A stretch of 64,000 bases of DNA, taken from contig NZ_FZOK01000006.1 in NCBI RefSeq assembly GCF_900188245.1, forward strand, positions 1 to 64,000. The letters run 5' to 3'. The position numbers and the translations under genes are program-made. Origin of the DNA: Belliella buryatensis (lineage in GTDB: Bacteria; Bacteroidota; Bacteroidia; Cytophagales; Cyclobacteriaceae). Positions 8,346 to 18,122 of the stretch are shown piece after piece (positions within the stretch are counted from its first letter, which is position 1; each line of letters starts with the position of its first letter). The notes beneath the pieces are model-generated. The model did no database searches, had not been told where the DNA came from, and saw nothing but the letters and a program-made list of their open reading frames with translations.

Positions 8346-8350
8346 AAATA

Positions 8351-9073
8351 TTAGAAAGATAGGAAATCATCCATAGATAGCACACCTTTTTTGTCTTTAA
8401 TCCACTCGGCTACCAAGACCGCGCCAAGTGCAAAGCCCTGGCGGCTATGGGCAGTATGGCTGATCTCAATATCATCGATAGCAGACTGATAGCGAATGAT
8501 ATGTGTACCTGGAGCAGGATCAATTCGCTTGGCTGTGATAGGAAGCACCTGTTCGTCAGCGTTCACTTCTTCGGACAGTTTCCAGGTTTTTAAATGTGTG
8601 ATATTCTCCAATATTCCTTCCGCCAGGGTAATAGCAGTTCCACTTGGCGCATCTTTTTTCTCGGTATGATGTACTTCTTCCATGCTGACTTTATAGTCAT
8701 TTTGATCTCCCATCAGTTTGGCAAGATATTGATTGACTTTAAAGAATACATTCACCCCAATAGAATAATTGGATGCATAGAAAAAGGCTCCGCCATATTT
8801 TAGTGTCATTTCATCCAATTCAGGTTTCTGTGCTAGCCAGCCTGTGGTGCCGGATACGATCGGAATTTCTTTGCTTATCGCCCACTTGATGTTCTCTACA
8901 GCGGCTTCTGGTTGAGAAAATTCAATGGCTACATCAATTTCAGCTGGATTAAGTTGATCCAACTCGTGCCGGTTGTCAATATTGATTTTTGCAACTATGG
9001 AGTGGCCTAGGGATTCAGCGATTTCGCTGATGATTTTGCCCATTTTGCCATAGCCAAGGATAATTATATTCAT
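8351..9073 (-). CDS. dapB: 4-hydroxy-tetrahydrodipicolinate reductase
   Basis: A 240-residue DapB, which reduces 4-hydroxy-tetrahydrodipicolinate in lysine and meso-diaminopimelate synthesis. It shows the N-terminal Rossmann motif ILGYGKMGKII, the VSGTTGW segment, and the catalytic/substrate block EEVHHTEKKDAPSGTAITLAE. It is slightly shorter than E. coli DapB (273), as is usual in Bacteroidota. The gene lies between the DUF5683 gene (3-bp gap) and lepB (5-bp gap), linking envelope and cell-wall precursor functions in one transcription unit. Confidence 0.96.
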   Translation of the reverse strand: MNIIILGYGKMGKIISEIAESLGHSIVAKINIDNRHELDQLNPAEIDVAIEFSQPEAAVENIKWAISKEIPIVSGTTGWLAQKPELDEMTLKYGGAFFYASNYSIGVNVFFKVNQYLAKLMGDQNDYKVSMEEVHHTEKKDAPSGTAITLAEGILENITHLKTWKLSEEVNADEQVLPITAKRIDPAPGTHIIRYQSAIDDIEISHTAHSRQGFALGAVLVAEWIKDKKGVLSMDDFLSF

Positions 9074-9076
9074 TAT

Positions 9077-9676
9077 TTAGAAATTAAGCTTCAATGATAA
9101 TCCTACCACATTCCTTCCTGCGAAAAGAGTTTGGTAAGAGGGTTCAAATTTCATACTGATATCATCACTAATGTCAAATCCTGATAAGTGGGCATCTACT
9201 TGAGCATCTACTATATTGAGAACATAGATGGCTGCAAATACGATAAAGTTCAGGTCTCTATTTCTTCTCCAGAAGTCTACATTTCGGACTAATGCATCTC
9301 GATTGAGATTGGGGAAGCTTTCACTTTGCCCATTTTGATCAAAGAACCGGAGTTCATTTCTGAAAAGTTGGTATCTTCTGTTATTGAATTCTATGAAATA
9401 GAGATTGGTCACAAATCCTCCATAAATGATCGGAAGCTTCCAAACTTTTTCATTGTAAACCTGACCTGCTCCTGGAAGCACAGCAGAAAGTATGGTGGCT
9501 AGTTTGGGATCCTTTGGAAGTTTTTCATTGAGTTCAATATTGACTGTATCCCTTTCAGATTGACCAAAAGCAGTAATATTTGAACAGGCCAATAAAACAA
9601 AAACAGCAATGGTTCTCAAGAGCACCATTGCCAAGCTTTTGGTCTTTTCCCTGGGGGTATATTGAATTGGTTTCAC
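9077..9676 (-). CDS. DUF5683 domain protein
   Basis: A 199-residue envelope protein. A hydrophobic signal-like segment (about residues 16-39) is followed by the DUF5683 pattern PKLATILSAVLPGAGQVYNEKVWKLPIIYGG and NLNFIVFAAIYVLNIVDAQVDAHL-like membrane stretches, ending in a beta-rich tail (VVGLSLKLNF). DUF5683 proteins are widespread in Bacteroidota and usually sit beside parB and dapB, as here. The function is unknown; the C-terminus looks like an outer-membrane strand. It lies 4 bp after parB. Confidence 0.85.
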   Translation of the reverse strand: MKPIQYTPREKTKSLAMVLLRTIAVFVLLACSNITAFGQSERDTVNIELNEKLPKDPKLATILSAVLPGAGQVYNEKVWKLPIIYGGFVTNLYFIEFNNRRYQLFRNELRFFDQNGQSESFPNLNRDALVRNVDFWRRNRDLNFIVFAAIYVLNIVDAQVDAHLSGFDISDDISMKFEPSYQTLFAGRNVVGLSLKLNF

Positions 9677-9680
9677 CTGA

Positions 9681-10595
9681 TTAGATAATCTCCAATATTT
9701 CTAGGATTCTATTGAGGTCAGAAGCCGAATGAAAAGGGATTTTAATTTCACCTTTGTTTTTATCATTGGCCTTGAGTTGTACTTTGGATCCAAAGTGATT
9801 GGCTAATCTTTGCTGGATCTTGCCAATTTCATATTTCCTTACTGGATCTAAGGAAGTTTCTTTCTTGGACTCAGAAGCTTCTTCTTGATTATTAAGTGCC
9901 TTGACCAATGCCTCAACTTTTCTCACGCTCAACTCTTCGGCTACAGTCTTCTTGAAAATGGCCAATTGCTTGTCAATATCTTCAATGTTGATCAAAGCTC
10001 TCGCATGCCCCATACTGATCACTTGATCCCTGATGCCAGCTTGAATGTCTGGAGGTAATTTCAGCAACCTGAGGTAATTGTTGACTGTAGTTCTGTTTTT
10101 GCCAACTCTATCTCCAAGCTCTTCTTGTTTCAAATCACACTCTGCCAACAAGCGCTGATAGGAATGTGCGATTTCGAGTGCATTCAAGTTTTCTCTCTGA
10201 ATATTTTCAATCAAAGCCATTTCCAGCATTTGCTGGTCATTGGCTGTGCGCACATAGGCAGGGATTTTATCTAAACCAGCAAGTTTTGAGGCTTGAAATC
10301 TCCTTTCTCCAGATATTAGCTGATATTCATTATCTGCCAGTTTTCTAACTGTAATAGGTTGAATAATTCCTTGTACAATAATGGAATCAGATAATTCTTG
10401 AAGGGCGTCTTTGTCAAAATATGTTCTTGGCTGATATGGGTTGACCTGTATTTCAGTGATTGGAATTTCATAGATCCCAGCTGTACTCTGAGCAGGAATC
10501 AGATCTTGTTTTTGGTTTTTTTGGGGTGAGTCTTGCAATAAAGCTCCCAAACCTCTTCCCAATGCATTCTTCTTCTGTGGTTTTTTATCAGCCAT
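9681..10595 (-). CDS. parB: Chromosome-partitioning protein ParB
   Basis: A 304-residue ParB/Spo0J. The N-terminal helix region KKNALGRGLGALL matches the ParA-stimulating peptide. The ParB/Srx CTP-binding domain spans about 45-135 with NPYQPRTYF and ISGERRFQASKLAG. A helix-turn-helix (EELGDRVGKNRTTVNNYLRLLKLP) binds parS, and the C-terminus dimerises. It works with ParA in origin segregation. It starts 9 bp after parA. I did not find a convincing palindromic parS (GTTYCACGTGRAAC-like) by eye. Confidence 0.96.
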   Translation of the reverse strand: MADKKPQKKNALGRGLGALLQDSPQKNQKQDLIPAQSTAGIYEIPITEIQVNPYQPRTYFDKDALQELSDSIIVQGIIQPITVRKLADNEYQLISGERRFQASKLAGLDKIPAYVRTANDQQMLEMALIENIQRENLNALEIAHSYQRLLAECDLKQEELGDRVGKNRTTVNNYLRLLKLPPDIQAGIRDQVISMGHARALINIEDIDKQLAIFKKTVAEELSVRKVEALVKALNNQEEASESKKETSLDPVRKYEIGKIQQRLANHFGSKVQLKANDKNKGEIKIPFHSASDLNRILEILEII

Positions 10596-10604
10596 ATTGC
10601 TTTA

Positions 10605-11384
10605 TCAATTTACTTTTTCCATTCCGTTTTTCGCAGCAATCTCACTGGCTAGGTTAAGGTAAGCCATGGCTCCTTTACCCTCTGCATCAAATGCAATCAC
10701 TGGTAAGCCAAAGCTCGGTGATTCGCTCAATCTTACGTTTCTTGGTATGATAGTTTCAAATACCAAACCTTTGAAATGCATGCGAACCTCGTCAACTACC
10801 TGGTTGGAAAGCCTTAATCTGACATCATACATGGTCAGTAAAATACCTTCTATTTCCAGATCCGGATTAAGTCTGGTCTGAATGATTTTAATGGTATTCA
10901 ATAATTTACCGAGACCTTCCAAAGCAAAGTATTCACATTGCACAGGAATGATGACAGAATTTGCTGCAGTGAGGGCATTGATTGTGATCAGGCCAAGGGA
11001 TGGAGAACAATCAATGATGATGAAGTCATAGTTATCCTTTACTTTGGCGATGACAGACTTCATCTTTTCTTCTCTATTTTCAAGATTGATCATCTCTACT
11101 TCAGCACCTACAAGGTCAATATGAGAAGGCACTAAGTCTAGGTGTTCTAGATCAGTTTTGATAATGATAGAAGCGATATCAATCCCATCTACCATACATT
11201 CATAGATACTTGTTTCGATCTCTTTTGGATCCTGTCCCAAACCTGAAGTGGTGTTTGCCTGTGGATCGGCATCAATCACCAATGTTTTAAATTCCAAGAC
11301 CGCCAAACTGGCAGCGAGGTTCATTGCGGTGGTAGTTTTACCGACTCCACCCTTTTGGTTTGCTATAGCAATTACTTTTCCCAT
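10605..11384 (-). CDS. parA: Chromosome-partitioning ATPase ParA
   Basis: A 259-residue ParA/Soj ATPase with the deviant Walker A box [14 protein letters not shown] (residues 11-24), [16 protein letters not shown] (A' box), and [12 protein letters not shown] (Walker B). No N-terminal DNA-binding extension is present, which fits the short chromosomal ParA type. It binds DNA as an ATP dimer and is released by ParB. It starts 9 bp after the metallo-hydrolase and is cotranscribed with parB. Confidence 0.96.
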   Translation of the reverse strand: MGKVIAIANQKGGVGKTTTAMNLAASLAVLEFKTLVIDADPQANTTSGLGQDPKEIETSIYECMVDGIDIASIIIKTDLEHLDLVPSHIDLVGAEVEMINLENREEKMKSVIAKVKDNYDFIIIDCSPSLGLITINALTAANSVIIPVQCEYFALEGLGKLLNTIKIIQTRLNPDLEIEGILLTMYDVRLRLSNQVVDEVRMHFKGLVFETIIPRNVRLSESPSFGLPVIAFDAEGKGAMAYLNLASEIAAKNGMEKVN

Positions 11385-11393
11385 TATTTAGGT

Positions 11394-12077
11394 TCAAAGG
11401 GTAATAGATTCTCCAATATTAAGCAAAATCAACTCTTTTCCGGCTTCAAATGCAGATTTTTTTGCAGCTTCAAGGTCTATCTGAATGTAAGGAAAGGTGT
11501 CATAATGCATGCCGATGATTTTGTTAGTACCCACAAAGTCAGCAGCTTTGATTGCATCTGCTATTCCCATGGTGAAGTTGTCACCAATAGGAAGAAAGGC
11601 AAAATCCACCTTAAATTCCTCTCCAATCAATTTCATATCATAAGTCAAGGCAGTATCCCCAGCATAATAAAAGCACCCTCCTTCGTGGCTGACTACAAAT
11701 CCTCCCGGCTGTCCACCAGAGCTTCCGTCAGGTAAAGTACTGCTATGTACAGCATTGACATACTTGATTTTCCCAAAATCCAAAGCCTTAGATCCACCAT
11801 GATTCATCGGGTGAAATTTATCTACCCCTTTTTTTGCAAACCAACTCGCTACTTCAAAGTTGGAAATCAACAAGGCATTAGAGTTTTTGGTGATCTTTTC
11901 AGCATCGGCCACATGGTCTTCATGGCCATGACTCAAAAGTACAAAATCAGCTCTCAAAGCATCTACATCTATTGAGGAAGCTTCTGGATTTGGGCTGATA
12001 AAGGGATCAAATAGCACGTTTTGATCTTTGATTTTGACCAAAAAAGACGAATGTCCAAAGTATGTAATTTCGATCAT
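11394..12077 (-). CDS. UPF0173-type metal-dependent hydrolase
   Basis: A 227-residue metallo-beta-lactamase-fold protein of the UlaG-like UPF0173 group. It begins MIEITYFGHSSFLVKI and carries the metal-binding HGHEDH motif (near residue 50), NHGGS, YYAGDT, and a C-terminal IGMHYDTF. It lacks a signal peptide. The substrate is unknown; relatives include lactonases and RNases. It is the first gene of the run hydrolase-parA-parB-DUF5683-dapB-lepB, all with gaps under 11 bp, so the promoter upstream (12108-12115) may drive all six. Confidence 0.88.
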   Translation of the reverse strand: MIEITYFGHSSFLVKIKDQNVLFDPFISPNPEASSIDVDALRADFVLLSHGHEDHVADAEKITKNSNALLISNFEVASWFAKKGVDKFHPMNHGGSKALDFGKIKYVNAVHSSTLPDGSSGGQPGGFVVSHEGGCFYYAGDTALTYDMKLIGEEFKVDFAFLPIGDNFTMGIADAIKAADFVGTNKIIGMHYDTFPYIQIDLEAAKKSAFEAGKELILLNIGESITL

Positions 12078-12107
12078 CGTATTTGTTTTTGTGTTATCGG
12101 CTTCCTA

Positions 12108-12115
12108 CAAATATA
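12108..12115 (-). promoter_or_regulatory. -7 box upstream of the hydrolase-parAB operon
   Basis: Minus-strand TATATTTG, a full match to TAnnTTTG, 30 bp before the ATG at 12077. No clear -33 TTTG is seen at the right spacing. Confidence 0.5.
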
Positions 12116-12144
12116 TCATTTATATTTTTACGCTGAATATTTTG

Positions 12145-12168
12145 TTTTCCACATCAAATTGTGGATAG
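12145..12168. other. Palindrome resembling a pair of DnaA boxes
   Basis: TTTTCCACA (12145-12153) and TGTGGATAG (12160-12168) face each other across 6 bp. Each differs by one base from the DnaA box TTATCCACA / TGTGGATAA, and the shared core TCCACA/TGTGGA is a perfect inverted repeat. It sits in the longest AT-rich gap of the parAB region (12078-12469). Two motifs are too few to call an origin. The rest of the gap, apart from the promoter and terminator, holds nothing I recognise. Confidence 0.4.
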
Positions 12169-12260
12169 TGATAACGTTTTGATAATGAAATATCTACCAA
12201 ATTCTTTGGCCATTTGTACCAAAAGTCGAAATCCTAATAGATTCAAGATTAAGCAAATAA

Positions 12261-12289
12261 AAAAGGAAGCTGAAAACAACTTCCCTTTT
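12261..12289 (-). terminator. Probable terminator after yidC
   Basis: Left arm AAAAGGAAG (12261-12269) and right arm CTTCCCTTTT (12280-12289) form a stem with one bulged C. On the minus strand it is followed by a T-rich tract (TTTTTTATTTG). It lies about 180 bp beyond the yidC stop. Confidence 0.6.
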
Positions 12290-12469
12290 AAAATTAGTCT
12301 TTACCAACTTTTACTTTTTCGCGAAAATTATAAACCGTAATATACAACCTTGATATAGCGTAACACCTATTAATATCTAGTATCAATCAATATTAAACTT
12401 TTTCAAAAGCATGGTTTATTAACTTCGATTTCAGCAATACCTAAACGTAGGAGTCCAATTTGAAAGTTA

Positions 12470-14269
12470 TTATTTCTTCTTCTTATTAGCCTCTGCTGCT
12501 TTCATTGCATCTTCAAGTTTCTGTTGGAACTTAGATTTCTTTTTATTCGCATTCTTGATTTTGCTAGCTTCGATTTTTTCTCTGATTTTTTTATCATCTA
12601 CAAATAGCTTGATCAATGCCTGCTGACCAAATGTCACCATGTTAGATACAAAGTAATAGAAACTCAATGCAGCAGGGTAGGAGTTTAGAATAAACATAAA
12701 GCCAATAGGCATAATGTATCCCAAGTTCTTCATAGGTCCTTGAGCTGCTGTCAATTGATTATTGAAGTGTGTGTAAGCGATCTGCGACACTGTCATCAAA
12801 AGCGTGAATAAAGAGATATGCGCTCCATAGAATGGTATCGTAAATGGTAATTTGATAAATGCATCATAAGTCGATAAATCATGAGCCCAAAGGAAGGATT
12901 CTTGTCTCATCTCGATGGAATTCGGGAAGAAAAAGAACATCGCAAATAAGAATGGCATCTGAAGCAACATAGGTAGACAGCCTGAAATAGGGCTGACGCC
13001 TAATTGACCAAAAAGCTTCATCTGTTCTTGCTGCTGCTTGGTAGGGTCGTCTTTGTATTTTTCTTTAAGCTCATCAATCTCTGGCTTGATTACCCGCATC
13101 TTGGCCATCCCTACATAGGATTTGTAAGTAAGTGGGAATAGGAAACCTTTGATGATCAATACCACCAAAATGATGATGATGCCGTAGTTGCTGAAGTATT
13201 TTTCTAAGAACTGGAAAAGGTTTACAATGATGTACTTATTTACCCAGCTTACGAAGACATAGCCCATGTCTACATTTTCTTCAAAACCAGCTGTAATGCT
13301 TTTTAGGACTTTGAAGTTATTTGGTCCGAAGTAATAACTCAAACCTGCTTGACCATTTTCCAATGGCAGGGAGATGCTGGCTTTTAAGTTTTTGACTGAA
13401 AGGGTGTCTTTAGGAGTAACCTGCTCTAGGTTGGCTGAATTAAATTGATTGGCAGCAATGATTCCTGAAGTGAAAAATCGCTGACTAAAACCTATCCACT
13501 TCAATGGCTCTGATACTTGCTCACTTGCCATTTCCTTGGTCAAGCTGAGGTAATCGTGCTTTCCAGTAGATTTGTAAAAGTTAATATTAGTTTTTCTTCT
13601 TGATTCTTCTATGTCTTCTTCATGCTTTTTCAGACGATCATCCCAAAGGATATTCACATTTGAATCTACCAATTGGCTACCAAAACCTGAAAGCTCCAAG
13701 TTTTTGTCTACCAAATAACTTCCAGCTGCCAAGGTGTATGTTCTTTTGATCGTAGCTGAGCCAGTTTGAGCGGTAAATTCTACAAATGAAACCTCTCCAG
13801 CTTCAGTTGCTCTCGTACCTGTATTGGCATTGAAAAAGAATTCATTCAGGCTCAATGGACCTTTCGTCGTATTGATTTCATAAGAAATATCCGAACTATT
13901 TTCGTCCAAAAGAACCAGCGCTGTTTTGTCCCAAGAATCAAACTCCTTTAATATCACCTGAGTGATTTCAGCACCTTTGGTGGAGAAAGTGACAATCATC
14001 TTGTCATTTTCTAAAGTAACTTCTGAAGCTTTCCCTCTTGTCAAAGGAGCAAAAACGCCAAATTGAACTTGAGCTCTTAAGTCTTGAAGGCTATCAGGTT
14101 CTTCCAAAACAAGGTCTAAGCTTTCACTGCTTTGTGGTTCTTGAACATTGGAAACTACCTCGCCGGTAGGTTCTTGTACTTGCGGCTCAGGAGTACTGGC
14201 GAAGAAAATCGAATACACCAGAATGACTGCGGCGAAAAGGATCAAACCTGTCGCTTGATTTCTATCCAT
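12470..14269 (-). CDS. yidC: Membrane protein insertase YidC
   Basis: A 599-residue YidC/Oxa1-family insertase of the Gram-negative type. It has an N-terminal membrane anchor (residues 5-25, GLILFAAVILVYSIFFA), a large periplasmic P1 domain (about 60-340), then five core membrane segments with the conserved ISGCLPMLLQMPFLFAMFFFF region, and a Lys-rich cytoplasmic tail that can contact ribosomes. It inserts and folds inner-membrane proteins with or without SecYEG. It has its own promoter between it and pyrG. Confidence 0.97.
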   Translation of the reverse strand: MDRNQATGLILFAAVILVYSIFFASTPEPQVQEPTGEVVSNVQEPQSSESLDLVLEEPDSLQDLRAQVQFGVFAPLTRGKASEVTLENDKMIVTFSTKGAEITQVILKEFDSWDKTALVLLDENSSDISYEINTTKGPLSLNEFFFNANTGTRATEAGEVSFVEFTAQTGSATIKRTYTLAAGSYLVDKNLELSGFGSQLVDSNVNILWDDRLKKHEEDIEESRRKTNINFYKSTGKHDYLSLTKEMASEQVSEPLKWIGFSQRFFTSGIIAANQFNSANLEQVTPKDTLSVKNLKASISLPLENGQAGLSYYFGPNNFKVLKSITAGFEENVDMGYVFVSWVNKYIIVNLFQFLEKYFSNYGIIIILVVLIIKGFLFPLTYKSYVGMAKMRVIKPEIDELKEKYKDDPTKQQQEQMKLFGQLGVSPISGCLPMLLQMPFLFAMFFFFPNSIEMRQESFLWAHDLSTYDAFIKLPFTIPFYGAHISLFTLLMTVSQIAYTHFNNQLTAAQGPMKNLGYIMPIGFMFILNSYPAALSFYYFVSNMVTFGQQALIKLFVDDKKIREKIEASKIKNANKKKSKFQQKLEDAMKAAEANKKKK

Positions 14270-14298
14270 AATTTTATTTTAAACTGTCTATTCAAAAT

Positions 14299-14306
14299 CA
14301 AAGGTA
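14299..14306 (-). promoter_or_regulatory. -7 box of yidC promoter
   Basis: Minus-strand TACCTTTG, a full match to TAnnTTTG, 29 bp before the yidC ATG. It overlaps one arm of the inverted repeat at 14303-14343. Confidence 0.55.
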
Positions 14307-14343
14307 ACACAAAAGGCTTTTGAGAAGCTTCCTTTGTATTACC
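14303..14343. other. Imperfect inverted repeat between pyrG and yidC
   Basis: GGTAACACAAAAGG (14303-14316) pairs with CCTTTGTATTACC (14331-14343), about 11 matched bases with one mismatch and one bulge. A tight inner hairpin (AAGGCTT/AAGCTT) adds to it. It could be a terminator-like end for pyrG or an operator over the yidC promoter; no T-tract follows directly on the minus strand. Confidence 0.45.
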
Positions 14344-14371
14344 GTTCAAATTTGTGGCAAATATAGAAGTA

Positions 14372-16012
<1,641 letters not shown>

Positions 16013-16034
16013 TTATTTTGATTCCTATGGGATA

Positions 16035-16042
16035 CAAAGGTA
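16035..16042 (-). promoter_or_regulatory. -7 box of pyrG promoter
   Basis: Minus-strand TACCTTTG, a full match to TAnnTTTG, 43 bp before the pyrG ATG. No good -33 element is visible. Confidence 0.5.
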
Positions 16043-16141
16043 GGAAAATATTCCGTTAAGGTGCGGAAGTGATGAAAAATTGGAGAAGAAAATTGGGCTA
16101 TCGTCCAAAAAAGATAAAATGAAGTTGAATTGGATTTAAGG

Positions 16142-16569
16142 TCAATCGATTATCAAACCTGATGTCTGAGCTTGAAAACCACCCATTCCGATTTGTGTAT
16201 CAAAAATGTTTACTTGTGATTCACTTTTGGTGATATCGTTCGCAGATACCTTGAGTACTACTATACCATTAACTGTTCTTGTTGTTCCGTTTGCTGTAAA
16301 GGAAAATTCAAAGGGGCGATCGGAGGAGCTTACGTTTACAATTTTGCTCCAAGTATTTGAATTAGAATGTATTTGCTCGAAAATTGTTTCGCCTTTTTCA
16401 TTAGTGTAAGAAACAGTAATAGATGGAGTATTCCCAGCAGGTATAAGGAAAAAACTATTGGTGCTGATTTCATACTTTAATTTTAGACTTGGATTAAGAT
16501 CATTTTTTTCTCCACATGATGAAAAAAAAACAATAGTAGAAGAACAGGGATAAAGTAGATTTTTGTCAT
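16142..16569 (-). pseudogene. Small lipoprotein gene broken by a poly-T frameshift
   Basis: From ATG at 16569 the minus strand encodes a lipoprotein signal (MTKIYFIPVLLLLLFFF), but a run of nine T (plus-strand A 16522-16530) puts the lipobox Cys out of frame. With ten T (or seven) the reading continues as FSSCGEKNDLNPS and through a beta-rich body of about 125 residues (ITVSYTNEKGETIF, RPFEFSFTANGTTRTVNGIVVLKV) to the stop at 16142. The body frame has an upstream extension to 16696, but that part reads like translated intergenic DNA. It may be a mutated gene, a phase-variable one, or a base-calling error in the homopolymer. The domain is unrecognised. Confidence 0.75.
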
Positions 16570-16738
16570 GTGTTAATTTTGAAATTCGTAAATTGATGTA
16601 TTTCGTCTTGCCTCCTAATGTATAAGTTATTTTTTGATTTTTGTAAAAATTGAAATTTTTTTGTTTTGTAAATTCGTTTTGATTTGATCGTACCAAAAGT
16701 CACCAAGATCTCCTCCTATTATCGCTACCTTCACCTCT

Positions 16739-17425
16739 ATGAAGACACTCGGTATGATCGGTGGAACCTCTTGGCATTCTACCATAGAATATTATAAACT
16801 GATCAATGAACTCGTGGGTGAGGTGATTGGTGCGGATCAGAATCCTCCTTTGATTCTTTATAGCATTAATATACAGCTGATGCGGGAGCAAAACAAAGAA
16901 AAAATCATAGCCAAATACCTTGATATAGCACAAAAACTCGAGCAAGCAGGGGCGGAGGCCATCATTATTTGTGCGAATACGCCGCATATGGTCTATGAAG
17001 CTGTGCAGCCACTAATCAACATCCCGATTTTGCACATCGCAGCAGCCATTGGTAAAGAGGCTCAAAAGCATGGGCTAAGTACTCTTGGGTTGCTTGGGAA
17101 TAAACCCACCATGACGGGAGATTTTATTCCAGGATTCCTGAAAGAGCATTTTGGCATCGAAACCATCATACCCGCATCAGCATATTTGGATCAATCCCAT
17201 GATTATGTTTCCAAAGAATTGACACTAGGGAAATTCACAAAAGAGGCAAAGGATTTTTATAAAAACCAAATGTCCTTATTGGCACAAAGAGGTGCGGAAG
17301 GAATGATTATGGGTTGTACAGAATTGCCCCTTCTGATCAAGCAAGAGGAGACTGCTTTCCCCCTGATCACCACAACTCAACTTCATGCCCAAATGGCCGC
17401 TGATTTTATTTTGGGTAAGGTGTGA
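16739..17425 (+). CDS. Aspartate/glutamate racemase family protein
   Basis: A 228-residue amino-acid racemase of the Asp/Glu racemase superfamily, closest in style to YgeA. It begins KTLGMIGGTSWHSTIEYYKLIN and has the two pseudo-symmetric catalytic cysteines in CANTPH (about residue 80) and MGCTELPLL (about residue 195). No signal peptide. PLP-independent racemisation of Asp, Glu or another amino acid is likely; specificity is not visible. It stands alone on the plus strand, and the first 170 bases upstream contain the divergent broken lipoprotein's leader. Confidence 0.9.
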   Translation: MKTLGMIGGTSWHSTIEYYKLINELVGEVIGADQNPPLILYSINIQLMREQNKEKIIAKYLDIAQKLEQAGAEAIIICANTPHMVYEAVQPLINIPILHIAAAIGKEAQKHGLSTLGLLGNKPTMTGDFIPGFLKEHFGIETIIPASAYLDQSHDYVSKELTLGKFTKEAKDFYKNQMSLLAQRGAEGMIMGCTELPLLIKQEETAFPLITTTQLHAQMAADFILGKV

Positions 17426-17620
17426 CGAGTTACTTGAATAGCGACATGGAGAAATAATTGAATTGGTTAGTGTCACTAGCCAGCAGTAATGTAAAACTAC
17501 TTTCAAGAAAAAGCACAAAACAAAATACTATAACTTATGGTGTATTTGAATGACACAAATGCGAACCTCCTCACAAAGCATCAATACTTTTTAGACTTTC
17601 ACACCCGCTTTCCCAATAAT

Positions 17621-17667
17621 CTGCTGTATTTTTGTCAAAAAATATTGATCAGTGGAAAATACAGCAG
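17621..17667. promoter_or_regulatory. 12-bp perfect inverted repeat over a start codon
   Basis: CTGCTGTATTTT (17621-17632) and AAAATACAGCAG (17656-17667) are perfect complements separated by 23 bp. The GTG start of the next gene (17652) lies in the loop and its codons 2-6 in the right arm. As RNA it would form a hairpin hiding the start; as DNA it could be a dimer operator. The stretch 17426-17620 before it holds nothing else I recognise. Confidence 0.6.
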
Positions 17668-18122
17668 TAGCCAAACAACTCAAATCAAAAGGTCGGGTAG
17701 TTATCAAAGAAGGAAATGGGAGATTGATGGAAATCATTCAGCCAGCTTCTTGGACGGAAAGCGACAGTTCTCAAGGTATTTTTTTAATTTTTGATCTTTT
17801 TCAAATCAGATCCTTGACAGAGCAGTTCTCTGAGGTGTCCTTAGATGTGGTGGATTTTGCAACCAAAGCTACTATTTATCATAGTCCAGTGAACAGGGTT
17901 CTACAAAGTGGGCCGATAGTGGATGGCAAAGTGAAGTTTTCGCTAATTAGGAATGAATTCTGGAATAAGCTCTTATTTGCTTTTTCTCAGCCTGTAGTTT
18001 TTCAAGAAGTCACAGAGCAAGATGTAGATTTTGAATCCAAGGAACGATTTCCATTGTATGGCCCTGATGTAAAAGAATTGTATCTGAGCCCAGAAGGGGA
18101 TGTGAAGATTTTGAAAGGATGA
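17652..18122 (+). CDS. Hypothetical protein coupled to the tRNA nucleotidyltransferase gene
   Basis: A 156-residue soluble protein without signal peptide or membrane segment. It looks beta-rich (GRVVIKEGNGRLMEIIQPASW, QGIFLIFDLFQIRSL, VSLDVVDFATKATIYHSP). I do not recognise the family. GTG at 17652 is the best start; the next Met is at residue 26 and would remove part of the first strands. Its stop overlaps the following gene's start (ATGA at 18119-18122), so the two are translated together. The start region is covered by a 12-bp inverted repeat. Confidence 0.6.
   Translation: MENTAVAKQLKSKGRVVIKEGNGRLMEIIQPASWTESDSSQGIFLIFDLFQIRSLTEQFSEVSLDVVDFATKATIYHSPVNRVLQSGPIVDGKVKFSLIRNEFWNKLLFAFSQPVVFQEVTEQDVDFESKERFPLYGPDVKELYLSPEGDVKILKG

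Noticed and set aside
9681-11384. parS site inside parAB
   Set aside because: No palindrome close to GTTYCACGTGRAAC was found by eye; a sequence search is needed.
16570-16696. N-terminal extension of the lipoprotein frame
   Set aside because: It has no plausible start context, is AT-driven low-complexity translation, and the lipoprotein signal lies in another frame starting at 16569.
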